This document shows, piece by piece, positions 25,843 to 36,012 of a DNA stretch of 64,000 bases. The position numbers and the translations under genes were made by a program. Source of the stretch: Psychrosphaera sp. F3M07. Its GTDB lineage: Bacteria; Pseudomonadota; Gammaproteobacteria; Enterobacterales; Alteromonadaceae. Where the stretch lies: NCBI RefSeq assembly GCF_018860345.1, contig NZ_JAHKPJ010000006.1:68013-132012 (forward strand), given 5' to 3'. Every line of letters starts with the position of its first letter. Position 1 is the stretch's first letter. The notes under the pieces are model-generated. The model had not been told where the DNA came from and searched no databases. It was given only the letters and a program-made list of their open reading frames with translations.

Positions 25843-27213
25843 ATGGAATTCATTTCTCAATTAAGACACACATTTGCTAGTGGTAAAACTAAATCTTTAG
25901 AATGGCGCCAAGGCCAGTTGTTAGCGTTAAAGCAAATGTTGGAAGAAAATGAAAAGGCCATTTACAAAGCGCTGTTTGATGATTTAGGAAAATGCCAATT
26001 TGAATCCCATGTTTCCGAATATGGCTTTGTATTAAAAGACATCGCTTTGTTTCTTAAGAAAACAAAACAATGGGCCAAACCAAGAAATGTAAAAACCCCT
26101 TTATTGTTACAACCTGGTAAAAGCAAAATAACACCTGAGCCTTTAGGTACTGTGTTAATTATGGGGGCTTGGAATTATCCTCTGCAACTTGTGTTAAGCC
26201 CTATGGTGGCCGCACTTGCAGCAGGTAATTGTATTGTACTTAAACCTTCTGAGCTTTCGCAGGCGACCTCAAATTTATTGGCTGACTTAGTCCCTAAATA
26301 TTTAGACCCAAATGCGATTGTAGTTTATGAAGGTGATGTTGCGGCTACCACTGAATTATTGAAACAACGTTTTGATCACATAATGTACACTGGCAGTGAA
26401 GCTGTTGGGAAAATAGTCATGCGTGCGGCTAGTGAATATTTAACCCCTGTGACTTTAGAGCTTGGTGGGAAAAGCCCATGCATTGTAGATGATAATACAA
26501 ATATCAAAGTAACCGCAGATAGAATCGTTTGGGGCAAATTTATTAATGCAGGACAAACCTGTATAGCACCAGACTATATATTAGTAACACCGAAGCAACG
26601 TGAACCTTTAATTAAAGCATTACAATTGTCATTAATTAAACAATATGGTCATGATCCCAAACAGTCACCAGATTATGGAAGGATTATCAACGACCGCCAC
26701 TTTCAGCGTATAACCGGTTACTTAAATGGGATTGAAGACAAATTAATTGTTGGCGGACAGACGGATGCCGAGCAAAAGTATATTGCGCCAACGCTCATCT
26801 TTGGTCCTGAGCTAACCAGTCCTGTGATGCAAGAAGAAATATTTGGCCCTTTGTTGCCTATCATCGAAGTGGCTTCCATGGACAAAGCCGTTAACTTTAT
26901 TAACGACAGAGAAAAACCATTAGCATTATATTTATTTAGTAATGATGAACTAACGATTAAAAAAGTAACCAATGAAACCAGCGCAGGTACATTAAGTATT
27001 AACGATACGGTTGTCTTTATGGTGAATTCAGAATTTCCGTTTGGTGGGGTAGGGAACTCAGGAATGGGGTCTTATCATGGCAAGTGGGGATTTGATACGT
27101 TCAGCCATTTAAAACCGGTATTGCATAAAAGCTTCTTTGCCGATGCGCCTGTTCGATACGCGCCATATTCCGGTTGGAAACAAAAAGCATTTAAGTTTTT
27201 AGCTAAGTTTTAA
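25843..27213 (+). CDS. Class 3-type aldehyde dehydrogenase
   Basis: 456-residue NAD(P)-dependent aldehyde dehydrogenase. GAWNYPLQLVLSPMVAALAAGN is the ALDH3-type substrate/cofactor segment (shorter than 20 residues shown as GAWNYPLQLVLSP), KPSELS follows, then VTLELGGKSPCIVD with the general base Glu and NAGQTCIAPDY with the nucleophile Cys (about residue 240). EEIFGPLLPI is the second cofactor-site Glu. The length and lack of an N-terminal extension match the coniferyl/fatty aldehyde class 3 group. It stands alone between mutM and a small reverse-strand gene; the physiological aldehyde is unknown. Confidence 0.93.
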   Translation: MEFISQLRHTFASGKTKSLEWRQGQLLALKQMLEENEKAIYKALFDDLGKCQFESHVSEYGFVLKDIALFLKKTKQWAKPRNVKTPLLLQPGKSKITPEPLGTVLIMGAWNYPLQLVLSPMVAALAAGNCIVLKPSELSQATSNLLADLVPKYLDPNAIVVYEGDVAATTELLKQRFDHIMYTGSEAVGKIVMRAASEYLTPVTLELGGKSPCIVDDNTNIKVTADRIVWGKFINAGQTCIAPDYILVTPKQREPLIKALQLSLIKQYGHDPKQSPDYGRIINDRHFQRITGYLNGIEDKLIVGGQTDAEQKYIAPTLIFGPELTSPVMQEEIFGPLLPIIEVASMDKAVNFINDREKPLALYLFSNDELTIKKVTNETSAGTLSINDTVVFMVNSEFPFGGVGNSGMGSYHGKWGFDTFSHLKPVLHKSFFADAPVRYAPYSGWKQKAFKFLAKF

Positions 27214-27251
27214 AACAGAAGTCGTAATAAGAATGATATTAATCACCAATA

Positions 27252-27590
27252 TCATTCTTTTTCATTACGGGTATTAAATTGTTTTATTGGCCTCGTTCTA
27301 TCTGGTCGATTACCATTGTACTCACAGTAAACGCTGCCATTAGCACGGACAAACACTTTGTCCGTACAAAACTCATCAGCCACATCTTCATCAACGTAAA
27401 TTAATTCACCCTGATTACAGGCATAAGGGATTTTCCCCACAAATACTTTTTCGCACTGATTAAACTCAGGCAAATCATCATAAGAAACGTCTTTGGATAA
27501 ATATGAACTCCACTCATACATAGCAATCAATGCAGCGGTTAAGAGCGCAAGAATGTAGAGTGTTGATTTAGTATTCTTTTTCATAGCCAT
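27252..27590 (-). CDS. Small membrane-anchored protein, unknown
   Basis: 112 residues. A basic N-terminus and one hydrophobic segment (about 10-27) are followed by a soluble part with five cysteines (FNQCEK, YACNQ, EFCTDK, VYCEY) that could form two disulfides in the periplasm. I do not recognise a family. An AGGCGA site supports the ATG at 27590; an ATG two codons on (27584) is also possible. It lies just downstream of the AgcS-type gene in the same strand direction. Confidence 0.65.
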   Translation of the reverse strand: MAMKKNTKSTLYILALLTAALIAMYEWSSYLSKDVSYDDLPEFNQCEKVFVGKIPYACNQGELIYVDEDVADEFCTDKVFVRANGSVYCEYNGNRPDRTRPIKQFNTRNEKE

Positions 27591-27636
27591 AAAACGTTCG
27601 CCTGATAACGATGATTATTTTAAATAAAATATTTGG

Positions 27637-28989
27637 TTAGTTGAGCTTAGCAAAATAGACTTTTGCGGCGGCTTTAACCTTAGGCGCTAATAAAATAGCC
27701 GACAACATAGTTGGTATTGCCATTAAGCCATACATGCCCATCATAAAATTAAAGATGACATCTAATGTCACTAAACAACCGATCACGATAGTAGTTAAAT
27801 AAAATGGTTTGTAATATTTACCATTTTGTTCTCCAAACAGATAAACAAAACATTTCTCACCGTAGTACCAATAAGTAAACATAGTGCTGGCGGCTAAAAA
27901 TAAAATTTGAATCGCCAGTAATACTTGACCAATAACCCCAAGCTCTTGACCAAATACTTGCATGGTTAATTCAACGCCTTTAACCCCTTCAACATCTTGC
28001 CACATGCCAGAAGCCAGAATAACGAGTGCTGTACAAGTACACATAATAAGCGTGTCAACAATTGGTCCTAACATGCCAACTAACCCTTCACGAATCGGTT
28101 CGTCTGTTTTCACGGCTCCATGGGCAAGCACTTCAGTACCAATCCCAGCTTCATTAGAAAATACGCCTCTTGAAACACCTATGATAAGTACACCCAGAAT
28201 GCCACCTGTTACGGCTTGAGGTTGGAAAGCCTCAACAAAAATAGACTGAATCAACTGTGGAAGTTCAGGTAAGTGATTAAACAGCACAGCTAAAGTCATT
28301 AATACGTACATAATTGCCATGCTTGGTACTAATCGGGTGGTCACATATGCAACACGTTTTAATCCACCTAGAATGACGCCAGCCACTAACAGTGTGATCA
28401 CAACGGCCACAATAATGTTGAACATGTCTGGCGATGAAAACCAAGATTTAGGAATTAATTCTTCACGTAACGCAGCGGTTAATTGATTAGCTTGAAAAGA
28501 CGGTATTGTTCCCCATAAACCTGCAAAGGCAAATAATAAGGCAAGTGGTTTCCATTTCTGACCTAATCCTTCGGTGATCACAAACATAGGACCGCCATGC
28601 ACTTCACCATTTTCATCCGTTTTTCTAAACATAACCCCAAGTGAACAAGTAAAAAACTTAGTCGAAACACCTAATAACGCGGTTAACCACATCCAAAATA
28701 CAGCGCCAGGGCCGCCAGCGGTAATCGCCAATGCAACGCCTGATATATTGCCCATGCCAACAGTACCGGCTAGTGCGGCGGACAAAGCTTGTGCATGTGT
28801 CAATTGACCTTTTTCTGAATCGTTATCGTGTTTTCCGGTTAACAGGGATAAACCATGTCCTATATATCGAAAAGGAACCAGTCTTGAATAAATGGTAAAA
28901 AATATACCTCCACCCACTAATAAAAAAATCATCGGCATGCCCCAAACAAAGTTTGAAAACGCCGACATGAGTGAACCAAGCCAATCCAT
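27637..28989 (-). CDS. Alanine/glycine:cation symporter (AGCS family)
   Basis: 450-residue inner-membrane transporter with about 10-11 helices that takes up alanine or glycine with Na+ or H+. Family signatures are visible: GTVGMGNISGVALAITAGGP (GxGNIxGVA) followed by GAVFWMWLTALLG, GGPMFVITEGLG and GVSRGVFSNEAGIGTEVLAH. It starts 2 bp after the MFS gene stop, with GAGGAA as ribosome binding site inside the MFS tail, so the pair is one operon. The exact amino acid is inferred from family. Confidence 0.94.
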   Translation of the reverse strand: MDWLGSLMSAFSNFVWGMPMIFLLVGGGIFFTIYSRLVPFRYIGHGLSLLTGKHDNDSEKGQLTHAQALSAALAGTVGMGNISGVALAITAGGPGAVFWMWLTALLGVSTKFFTCSLGVMFRKTDENGEVHGGPMFVITEGLGQKWKPLALLFAFAGLWGTIPSFQANQLTAALREELIPKSWFSSPDMFNIIVAVVITLLVAGVILGGLKRVAYVTTRLVPSMAIMYVLMTLAVLFNHLPELPQLIQSIFVEAFQPQAVTGGILGVLIIGVSRGVFSNEAGIGTEVLAHGAVKTDEPIREGLVGMLGPIVDTLIMCTCTALVILASGMWQDVEGVKGVELTMQVFGQELGVIGQVLLAIQILFLAASTMFTYWYYGEKCFVYLFGEQNGKYYKPFYLTTIVIGCLVTLDVIFNFMMGMYGLMAIPTMLSAILLAPKVKAAAKVYFAKLN

Positions 28990-28991
28990 AA

Positions 28992-30230
28992 TTATTCCTC
29001 TAAAGTATTCGGTTGTGATTTTGTGTTTAAAAGTGCGGAATTAATCTTCAATTCTGAAGCGCGCCAATTCGTTACAACAACAGCTGCAACGAGTAATAAT
29101 GGAATGCAAATAACCAGCATAGCATTCCAACCAAGTGTGTTTATAACCCATCCCGCGGATAAGGATGCTACCGCTTGGCAGGTGAACATTACAAGGTCAT
29201 TTAACCCTTGGATTTTAAATTTCTCTGATGGTGTATAACTTCTTGGTAATAACGACGTGGCGGTAATAAACATAAAATTCCAACCAATGCCCAGTAATAC
29301 CAAAGCGCCCCAATAGTGTACATATTGATGCCCAGCGAAGCCGATAATAATACAAGAGAATAAAGCAACCATACCGCTATATAAAATATTAGCTTGGCCA
29401 AAACGTTGGATAAGTCGGCCGGTAAAAAAAGAAGGTAAATACATGGCGATGATGTGACTTTGAATTACCCACTTTGTGTCTTGCATATCAAATCCACTAT
29501 GGACATGCATGCTTATCGGTGTCGCGGTCATAATAAAGCTCATGACACTAAAACCGACGGTAGCACTGATAATCGATGCTAAAAATACAGGTTGTTTAAT
29601 AATCTCTTTTAGTTCACGTTTAGGTGCTTGTATTTCATCTTTAGGCTTTGATAGCGGTTTGTAAAAAGCAATAAAAATAACAGACAACATCAATAAAACG
29701 GAGACACCAATAAAGGATCCAACAAATTCGGTTTCAAACCAATCTTTACCAACAAAGGCAACTTCTGGCCCAATAAACGCGGCTATGAGTCCCGCGACTA
29801 ATAAAATGGAAACCGCTTTACTGGCTAATTCATCCGGGACTGATTCCATTGCGGCAAAACGAAATTGTTGTACCGCAGCGATCATGATGCCGAATAACAA
29901 GATGCTAAGACAAAATAACCAAAAGTTACCAGCTTCAATGGTGTACGCCGCAAATAAACAGTTTATGGAACCTGATACGATGGCAATGATAAACCCTTTT
30001 TTACGCCCAACAATAGATAAAGCTTTAATCACAGGTAACATAAATATAGCGATACCAACGACCATTAAAGCGATAGGTAAAGTGGCTAACACTTTTGTTG
30101 GAGCAAGTTTCAACCCGATAAACCCACCAACAAATACAATAACAGGACCAATAGAGCCTATCAAAGCTTGCGCGAACATTAATAACCATACATTAGGATG
30201 GATATTAGATTTAGTATTAAAAATTGGCAC
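28992..30230 (-). CDS. MFS transporter
   Basis: About 412 residues with 12 hydrophobic segments in two halves, a major facilitator superfamily pattern. The middle loop (KPLSKPKDEIQAPKRELKEI) joins the halves, and typical motifs SIGPVIVFVGGFIG and TGRLIQRFGQAN are present. The start is uncertain: I chose GTG at 30230 with AAAAGG upstream, giving a short N-terminus before helix 1; an alternative GTG at 30293 adds 21 residues. It is cotranscribed with the AgcS gene. No substrate can be assigned; amino acid export or drug efflux are both possible. Confidence 0.8.
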   Translation of the reverse strand: MPIFNTKSNIHPNVWLLMFAQALIGSIGPVIVFVGGFIGLKLAPTKVLATLPIALMVVGIAIFMLPVIKALSIVGRKKGFIIAIVSGSINCLFAAYTIEAGNFWLFCLSILLFGIMIAAVQQFRFAAMESVPDELASKAVSILLVAGLIAAFIGPEVAFVGKDWFETEFVGSFIGVSVLLMLSVIFIAFYKPLSKPKDEIQAPKRELKEIIKQPVFLASIISATVGFSVMSFIMTATPISMHVHSGFDMQDTKWVIQSHIIAMYLPSFFTGRLIQRFGQANILYSGMVALFSCIIIGFAGHQYVHYWGALVLLGIGWNFMFITATSLLPRSYTPSEKFKIQGLNDLVMFTCQAVASLSAGWVINTLGWNAMLVICIPLLLVAAVVVTNWRASELKINSALLNTKSQPNTLEE

Positions 30231-30373
30231 TAACGTTTTGCCTTTTAAAATATGACAACTCAAGATATTCCAATAGGTTATAGAAATGACCACATTAATT
30301 CAGCATTTATTTAAAACTAACGTGAGATTTCTGGAACTGGCGTTATACTTTGAATTCTCGACACAAAATAAGT

Positions 30374-30919
30374 ATGAATAAAATGATTAAATTTATGAGC
30401 CAATTAATATTAGTTACCTGTCTTATATTTATTAGTGCGACTCATGCAGGTACTGCATCGGTAGAGTGGCAAGACCCTGATAGTTATTTAGATATCCGTC
30501 ACTCAAACTCTGGCAAGTTACAATTTAGGAAAAGTTTGTTTAATCAATTTGAAAAGCACTTTAGCAAATTAGCACAAGATTTACCTGATGATGTTGAGCT
30601 AAAAATCAAAGTGACAAACCTTAATTTGGCTGGTGATGTTCGTTACAGTTTTGCTATGCACAGAGAGATCCGAATAGTTAAACATACTTATTGGCCAATG
30701 ATTGAGTTTGAATATCAACTCAACAAAGGTAATCAATTAATAACAAGCGACACCGTAAAGTTAAAAGATATGTTTTTCATGGACAGAGGGGGGAGCTTCA
30801 GACTTAGTCATGACTCATATTTTTATGAGAAACGTATTCTCACCGATTGGTTTGATAAGACATTACAGGTGATGGTAGCTGAACAGCATGATTTAGAACC
30901 TGAACAGAGTAGCGATTAA
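30374..30919 (+). CDS. DUF3016 domain secreted protein
   Basis: 181 residues from the ATG at 30374. A signal peptide (about 4-25, ending ATHAG) precedes the DUF3016-like body: VEWQDPDSYLDIR, FEKHFSKLAQDLPDDVELKI, VTNLNLAGDVRY (N-L-A-G-D is a family landmark) and RLSHDSYFYEKRILTDWFD. The family is periplasmic or outer-membrane associated and of unknown function. A TTG 24 bases upstream is less likely. Divergent from the MFS gene. Confidence 0.8.
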   Translation: MNKMIKFMSQLILVTCLIFISATHAGTASVEWQDPDSYLDIRHSNSGKLQFRKSLFNQFEKHFSKLAQDLPDDVELKIKVTNLNLAGDVRYSFAMHREIRIVKHTYWPMIEFEYQLNKGNQLITSDTVKLKDMFFMDRGGSFRLSHDSYFYEKRILTDWFDKTLQVMVAEQHDLEPEQSSD

Positions 30920-30945
30920 TTTCATCAGCTAGTGATTGATATATA

Positions 30946-30979
30946 AAAAAACGAGTGCACATTGTGGACTCGTTTTTTT
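30946..30979 (+). terminator. Terminator after the DUF3016 gene
   Basis: A-rich run then ACGAGT (30951-30956) pairs with ACTCGT (30968-30973), followed by TTTTTT. It may also end the convergent peptidylprolyl isomerase transcript. Confidence 0.85.
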
Positions 30980-31011
30980 ATGAGGATCAATCAATTTGAA
31001 TCATCACAATG

Positions 31012-31668
31012 TTAAGACGCTGGGCAATCCATGGGGGTTATTGTATCAATGGTAACGTCCGTAACAGGGACATCAGCATAGGGACTTACTGTTTCTGTAG
31101 GCACAGATTCTATCGCATCAACCACATCCATACCTGCAATGACGGCACCAAATACTGTGTATCCATACCCATCTGAAGCATTACCATAATCTAAAAATGA
31201 GTTGTTCACTGTATTAATAAAAAATTGTGATGTTGCAGAGTTTGGTGCTGCCGTCCTAGCCATTGCAATGCGGCCTCGGTAATTTTTTAGTCCATTTTTT
31301 GATTCTATTTCAATTGGCAATTGAGTCGATTTTTTAATGAGTCCAGGTTCCAGCCCACCACCTTGGATCATAAAGTTAGGGATGACTCGATGAAATATCA
31401 AACCATCATAGAAACTGGTTTCAACATAGTTTTTGAAATTTAAGCTGGTGGCTGGTGCATATCTTTCATCTAACGCTAACTCTACGTTACCTAAACTGGT
31501 CACCATTTCATAACAAGCATATTCTCCACGAGATAAGTCAAATGGCACGTTTGAATCATTATCTAACACAGGGTAATTTAGTACTTCGTCCGCATCGTTA
31601 TCATCTGAACAAGCTGAAAGTAGAGTTAATAAGGTAATTACCAAACTGGATTTAATAAAAGATTTCAT
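31012..31668 (-). CDS. Cyclophilin-type peptidyl-prolyl isomerase, lipoprotein
   Basis: 218 residues. The N-terminus is a lipoprotein signal with lipobox LLSAC near residues 16-20, followed by an acidic stretch (SDDNDADE), so the protein is anchored in an envelope membrane. The Asp at +2 is Ser here, so outer-membrane sorting is plausible. The cyclophilin domain has GNVELALDERYAPATSLNF, FHRVIPNFMIQGG (catalytic Arg), SATSQFFINTVNN and YTVFGAVIAGMDVVD. It resembles PpiA-type enzymes with a longer, acidic linker. Likely assists folding of envelope proteins. Confidence 0.92.
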   Translation of the reverse strand: MKSFIKSSLVITLLTLLSACSDDNDADEVLNYPVLDNDSNVPFDLSRGEYACYEMVTSLGNVELALDERYAPATSLNFKNYVETSFYDGLIFHRVIPNFMIQGGGLEPGLIKKSTQLPIEIESKNGLKNYRGRIAMARTAAPNSATSQFFINTVNNSFLDYGNASDGYGYTVFGAVIAGMDVVDAIESVPTETVSPYADVPVTDVTIDTITPMDCPAS

Positions 31669-31873
31669 ACTGCAATTCCTAAAAGAGTAAATAATACAAA
31701 CGAGAAGTTAGTTAACATTGGAGCGTACTTAGTCAAAAAAACAAACGCATTAATTGTTATCAATTGTAATCATTTAGAATGTTTTAGGTAGTGTTAATTT
31801 GAACGGAAAATTAAAAAATACTCTGTTATGATGAGCCATAATGACTAAATTCAATTTTTTGAGCGTGAATATA

Positions 31874-32485
31874 ATGCAACAACAATTATTAACCATGTTA
31901 CAAATGCAAGATGACATGAACACTAAAGTTCACCCACAATGGCGTGAACAAGGCTTTTCATGGCATAGAGCTATATGGGTAGAACTGGCTGAAATGTTAG
32001 ATCACTACGGTTGGAAATGGTGGAAACATCAAGAACCCGATATCGAACAAGTCCATTTAGAGTTAATCGACATTTTTCACTTTGGTTTAAGTGCACGTTT
32101 GGTGTCAGGCCAAGATGTGGCAGAAATAGCCGCCGATATTGAAAAAGGTTTGAGTCATCCACTAACGCAAGCAACATTTGCCGAAACCATCGAAGTGATG
32201 GTGAGCAATACATTAGCAACAAAAAATTTCGATGTGACTACCTTTGCAGGCTTAATGGAACAAACAGAATTAAGTTTTGATGAGCTGTTTAGACATTATG
32301 TAGGTAAAAACGTATTAAACTTTTTCCGCCAAGATCATGGTTACAAAACCGGTGAATATATAAAAATCTGGAATGGCAAAGAAGATAACGAAGTATTAAT
32401 GGATGTTTTACGCTCCACTGATGCCTCTAAACCTGATTTTAAAGAGTCTGTTTATCAAGGTCTCAAGTCAGCTTATCCTGCCTAG
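31874..32485 (+). CDS. All-alpha dimeric dUTP diphosphatase
   Basis: 203-residue enzyme of the dimeric all-alpha NTP pyrophosphatase (dUTPase_2) family, hydrolysing dUTP (and dUDP) to dUMP. The metal-binding helices show IWVELAEMLDHYGWKWWK (ExxE) and VHLELIDIFHFGLSARL (ExxD). KNVLNFFRQDHGYKTGEYIKIWNGKEDN is the C-terminal phosphate/nucleotide part, shown in pieces as LNFFRQDHGYKTGEY. I chose the Met at 31874, which puts seven residues before the MLQMQ helix as in relatives; an ATG at 31841 adds 11. A -10-like TATGAT at 31827-31832 would leave almost no leader for the longer version. The trimeric Dut is missing from its usual place beside coaBC. Confidence 0.88.
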   Translation: MQQQLLTMLQMQDDMNTKVHPQWREQGFSWHRAIWVELAEMLDHYGWKWWKHQEPDIEQVHLELIDIFHFGLSARLVSGQDVAEIAADIEKGLSHPLTQATFAETIEVMVSNTLATKNFDVTTFAGLMEQTELSFDELFRHYVGKNVLNFFRQDHGYKTGEYIKIWNGKEDNEVLMDVLRSTDASKPDFKESVYQGLKSAYPA

Positions 32486-32498
32486 TTCGTTTATTATA

Positions 32499-32530
32499 AA
32501 GAGCCTGTGTTAAAGCGTGTGCAGGCTCTT
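32499..32530 (+). terminator. Hairpin after the dUTPase gene
   Basis: AAGAGCCTG (32499-32507) pairs with CAGGCTCTT (32522-32530); only a weak T-tail follows. Confidence 0.55.
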
Positions 32531-32674
32531 GTTTCACTGTCATCCGCTTGTAATTAATCGTTTTTACACTAGTCTTGGGCTAAGAAACAAAACTAAACAT
32601 TGTTCAATAAAACCACCGAGTTATAATACACACATAACACCTTTTAAATTCATATTATTATTAAGCGAGCTTTA

Positions 32675-35206
32675 ATGCCAAAACACGACCCGAACTTCTC
32701 ACGGGAACAAGAAAAATACGACACACCAATTGCAAGTCGAGAGTTTATCCTTGAACAAATCAACAAAAATGGTGGGCCGTTAGGTTTTGGCGAACTGGTA
32801 AAATTGTGTCACATCCCCAATGATGATTTAAAAGTAGCGTTAAAACGCAGACTTCGTGCCATGGAGCGTGAAGGGCAGCTTTTATATAATCGACATAACA
32901 AATATGAAATTCCCCTAGAAAGTGACTTTGTTAAAGGCAAGGTTATTGGCCATCGTGATGGGTTCGGTTTCTTGCAACTTGAAGGCACCAAACCAGGCAA
33001 AAATGATTGGTATATTAGCCACAGTCAAATGCGTAAATTATTCCACGGTGACGTAGTGCGTGCTCAAGAGATTGGCGAATACAAAGGTAAAACCGAAGCA
33101 AGAGTGGTTAATGTATTAGAGCCAAGAACCGCTCCAATAATAGGTCGATACTTTGTTGAAATGGGGGTTCAGGTTGTGATCCCGGATGACAGCCGCATTA
33201 AACAAGAGATTATCATTCCCCAAGGTCAAGAGTTAGGCGCTCGTCATGGTCAAATGGCGGTGGTGGAATTAGTGACTCGACCTGATAAACGCTCTAGTGG
33301 CATTGGTAAAGTAGTTGAAGTACTTGGCGAGCATATGGCGCCTGGAGTTGAAATTGAAATTGCACTGAGAAACTACGAGATCCCGCACGAGTGGCCAAAA
33401 CAAGTTAGTGATTTTGCGAAAAATTTATCCGCAGAAGTATTAGAGCAAGACAAAGAAGGCCGTGTTGATCTTCGTAAATTACCATTGGTCACCATAGATG
33501 GTGAAAGCTCACGAGATTTTGACGATGCAGTTTACAGCGAAAAATTAGAAACCGGTGGTTGGCGATTATATGTAGCCATTGCCGATGTATCTCATTATGT
33601 AAAACATAATTCAGCAATGGACAAAGAAGCAATTGAACGAGGAAATTCAGTCTATTTTCCTGATCAAGTTGTGCCTATGTTGCCAGAAGAGTTATCTAAT
33701 GGTTTGTGTTCATTAAACCCACAAGTAGACCGTTTGTGTTTAGTGTGTGAAATGACCATAAATGCTAATGGTGAATTGTCTGAGCACAAATTTTATCAAG
33801 CCGTAATGCACTCCCACGCTCGTTTAACCTATACAAAAGTAGCGGCAATGTTAGACGGTGATGAAGAGCAAAGAGAGCGCTATCAGCATGTTTATCCGCA
33901 TATCGTTGATTTATATGAACTGTATACCGTACTGAAAAAAGTACGCGCACAGCGTGGTGCATTTGAGTTCGAAACCATTGAACCTAAATTTATCTTCAAC
34001 GCTCAGCGTAAAATAGAATCAGTCGAAACTGTTGTGCGTAATGACGCGCATAAGATCATCGAAGAATGTATGATTTTAGCGAACGTGTCAGCGGCACAAT
34101 TTATTGAACAGAATAATGCCGAAGCATTATTCCGCGTGCATGACAAACCAGATCCAAGCAAGTTGGCGACTTTCAGGTCCTTCATCGCTGAATTAGGTGG
34201 TGAACTGACCTTTAGTGATGAACCAACGCCAAAAGAATTAAGTAGCCAAGTTAATAAGTATTTATCAAGACCCGATGGTGAATTAATTCAAACTATGATG
34301 ATCCGCTCTATGCGCCAAGCCGTATATCAAGCCGATAATATTGGTCATTTTGGTTTAGCACTTGAAGGGTATGCCCATTTTACTTCACCAATTCGTCGTT
34401 ACCCTGACTTAATTGTGCATCGCGCAATTAAGGCGATTATCAATAAACAAGGGCAACAAACATCAGGTCATTATGCCTATAATGCACAAGAGTTAGATGA
34501 GCTTGGTGAGCAATGTTCAATGACAGAACGTCGCGCAGATGAAGCCACCAGAGATGTTGAGTCTTGGTTGAAATGTGAGTTTATGCAAGACCATATTGGG
34601 TCTGAACACGACGGTGTTATTTCATCTGTAACTTCATTTGGTATTTTTGTGCGTTTAATTGATTTGCACATTGAAGGTTTAGTTCATATCACAGCACTAG
34701 GTAATGATTACTATCAATATGATGGTGATCGTCATGTGTTAGTCGGTGAGCGTAACCGCAGAGTATTTCGTTTAGGCGATAAACTAGAAGTGAGAGTGAA
34801 AGCGGTCGACCTTGATGAAAAACAAATCGATTTTGAATTGGCTGAATTACCGACTCAAGGTGGCAGAAACTCAACGGGTAAAAGTTCAAGAGGTCGCAGT
34901 AAAGCAAACGAAGCAAGAACACAAAATACCGCAACGTCTATTAGAGAACGTTTACGCAAAGGCGATGTGCCTTTAGAGAAAGGCGCAGAAAAAGCAGGAG
35001 CGTCTACTAAATCGGATAGTTCGGGTAAACGGAATAGCAATAAAAGCAAAGGTGAAAAAGCGCCTAAAGGTGAAGGTCGTAAAAAAACGCTAAAAAGTGG
35101 TAAGAAAAAACCTAAATCACGTGCAGGTAAAAGAATCGCAGCGAAAAAATCTGGTTCAGGACCCAAGTCGGGCAAAGCAAAATCTAATAGCAGTAATAAA
35201 AAGTAG
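32675..35206 (+). CDS. rnr: Ribonuclease R
   Basis: 3'-5' exoribonuclease of the RNB family that degrades structured RNA, rRNA and tagged mRNA. Domain order: N-terminal winged-helix (about 20-85), cold-shock OB folds (about 85-240), RNB catalytic core with GESSRDFDDAVY (276-287) and HFTSPIRRYPDLIVHR, S1 domain (about 645-730), and a long Lys/Arg/Ser-rich tail (about 735-843), expected to bind RNA or ribosome components. 843 residues is slightly above E. coli (813), mainly through the tail. rlmB follows after 12 bp, as in E. coli. Confidence 0.97.
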   Translation: MPKHDPNFSREQEKYDTPIASREFILEQINKNGGPLGFGELVKLCHIPNDDLKVALKRRLRAMEREGQLLYNRHNKYEIPLESDFVKGKVIGHRDGFGFLQLEGTKPGKNDWYISHSQMRKLFHGDVVRAQEIGEYKGKTEARVVNVLEPRTAPIIGRYFVEMGVQVVIPDDSRIKQEIIIPQGQELGARHGQMAVVELVTRPDKRSSGIGKVVEVLGEHMAPGVEIEIALRNYEIPHEWPKQVSDFAKNLSAEVLEQDKEGRVDLRKLPLVTIDGESSRDFDDAVYSEKLETGGWRLYVAIADVSHYVKHNSAMDKEAIERGNSVYFPDQVVPMLPEELSNGLCSLNPQVDRLCLVCEMTINANGELSEHKFYQAVMHSHARLTYTKVAAMLDGDEEQRERYQHVYPHIVDLYELYTVLKKVRAQRGAFEFETIEPKFIFNAQRKIESVETVVRNDAHKIIEECMILANVSAAQFIEQNNAEALFRVHDKPDPSKLATFRSFIAELGGELTFSDEPTPKELSSQVNKYLSRPDGELIQTMMIRSMRQAVYQADNIGHFGLALEGYAHFTSPIRRYPDLIVHRAIKAIINKQGQQTSGHYAYNAQELDELGEQCSMTERRADEATRDVESWLKCEFMQDHIGSEHDGVISSVTSFGIFVRLIDLHIEGLVHITALGNDYYQYDGDRHVLVGERNRRVFRLGDKLEVRVKAVDLDEKQIDFELAELPTQGGRNSTGKSSRGRSKANEARTQNTATSIRERLRKGDVPLEKGAEKAGASTKSDSSGKRNSNKSKGEKAPKGEGRKKTLKSGKKKPKSRAGKRIAAKKSGSGPKSGKAKSNSSNKK

Positions 35207-35218
35207 GTAAGTCAAAAA

Positions 35219-35965
35219 ATGAGCGTTGAATTAGCATACGGTATCCATTCAGTTGCAGCTATCTTACAGCATGAACCAGAACGAGTTATTGAAGTCTATG
35301 TATTAAAAGGTCGCGATGACGACCGTGTTGTACCTATCGTAGCGGATGCTCAAAGCTTAGGTGTCTCCATTCAGTATATGTCTAGAAAAGCATTAGATGA
35401 TAAAAGTGAAGGTGAACAACACCAAGGTATAATGGCAAAAGTAAAAGCCGGAAAACAAAAAGACGAATCTGACTTGAAAGACATTATCGATGCTAAAGTT
35501 GCAGCCGGTAAAGCGCCATTTTTATTAGTATTAGATGGAGTTACTGACCCACATAATTTAGGGGCAGTGATACGAACTGCTGATGCTGCAGGTGTTGATG
35601 CGGTAATTGTACCTAAAGATAAATCTGCCAAATTAACCTCAGTGACTCGTAAGGTTGCTTGTGGAGCGGCAGAGGTGATGCCGTTAATTGTGGTGACTAA
35701 TTTAGCCAGAACATTAAAAATGTTGCAGGATGAACAAGTTTGGATCATTGGCACCGCAGGTGAAGCGGAACAAGATGTATTCCAGATGAAATTTGACGGT
35801 CCATTAGCGATTGTAATGGGCGCAGAAGGTTCAGGCATGCGACGTTTAACCAGAGAACATTGTGACCAATTGGTGAAAATTCCAATGGCTGGCACAGTTT
35901 CAAGTTTAAATGTATCTGTGGCAACGGGTGTGATTTTGTTTGAAGCAGTTCGACAGAGAAGTTAA
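35219..35965 (+). CDS. rlmB: 23S rRNA (guanosine-2'-O)-methyltransferase RlmB
   Basis: SpoU/TrmH-family enzyme that methylates the ribose of G2251 in 23S rRNA. Motif 1 is [20 protein letters not shown], motif 2 is [13 protein letters not shown], and motif 3 is [18 protein letters not shown], which form the trefoil knot and SAM site. The N-terminal L30e-like substrate-binding part is present. 248 residues against 243 in E. coli. Second gene of the rnr-rlmB unit. Confidence 0.97.
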   Translation: MSVELAYGIHSVAAILQHEPERVIEVYVLKGRDDDRVVPIVADAQSLGVSIQYMSRKALDDKSEGEQHQGIMAKVKAGKQKDESDLKDIIDAKVAAGKAPFLLVLDGVTDPHNLGAVIRTADAAGVDAVIVPKDKSAKLTSVTRKVACGAAEVMPLIVVTNLARTLKMLQDEQVWIIGTAGEAEQDVFQMKFDGPLAIVMGAEGSGMRRLTREHCDQLVKIPMAGTVSSLNVSVATGVILFEAVRQRS

Positions 35966-36012
35966 GAATTAATTTATAATGATTAAGATTAATTGAAGGG
36001 TATTAGTAAAAC

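Noticed and set aside
29785..30255. A 156-codon open frame on the plus strand opposite the MFS gene
   Set aside because: Antisense to transmembrane-coding sequence, which often leaves long open frames; no family resemblance.
35371..35895. A 174-codon open frame on the minus strand inside rlmB
   Set aside because: It lies wholly opposite a well-conserved gene and its translation shows no domain; a shadow frame.
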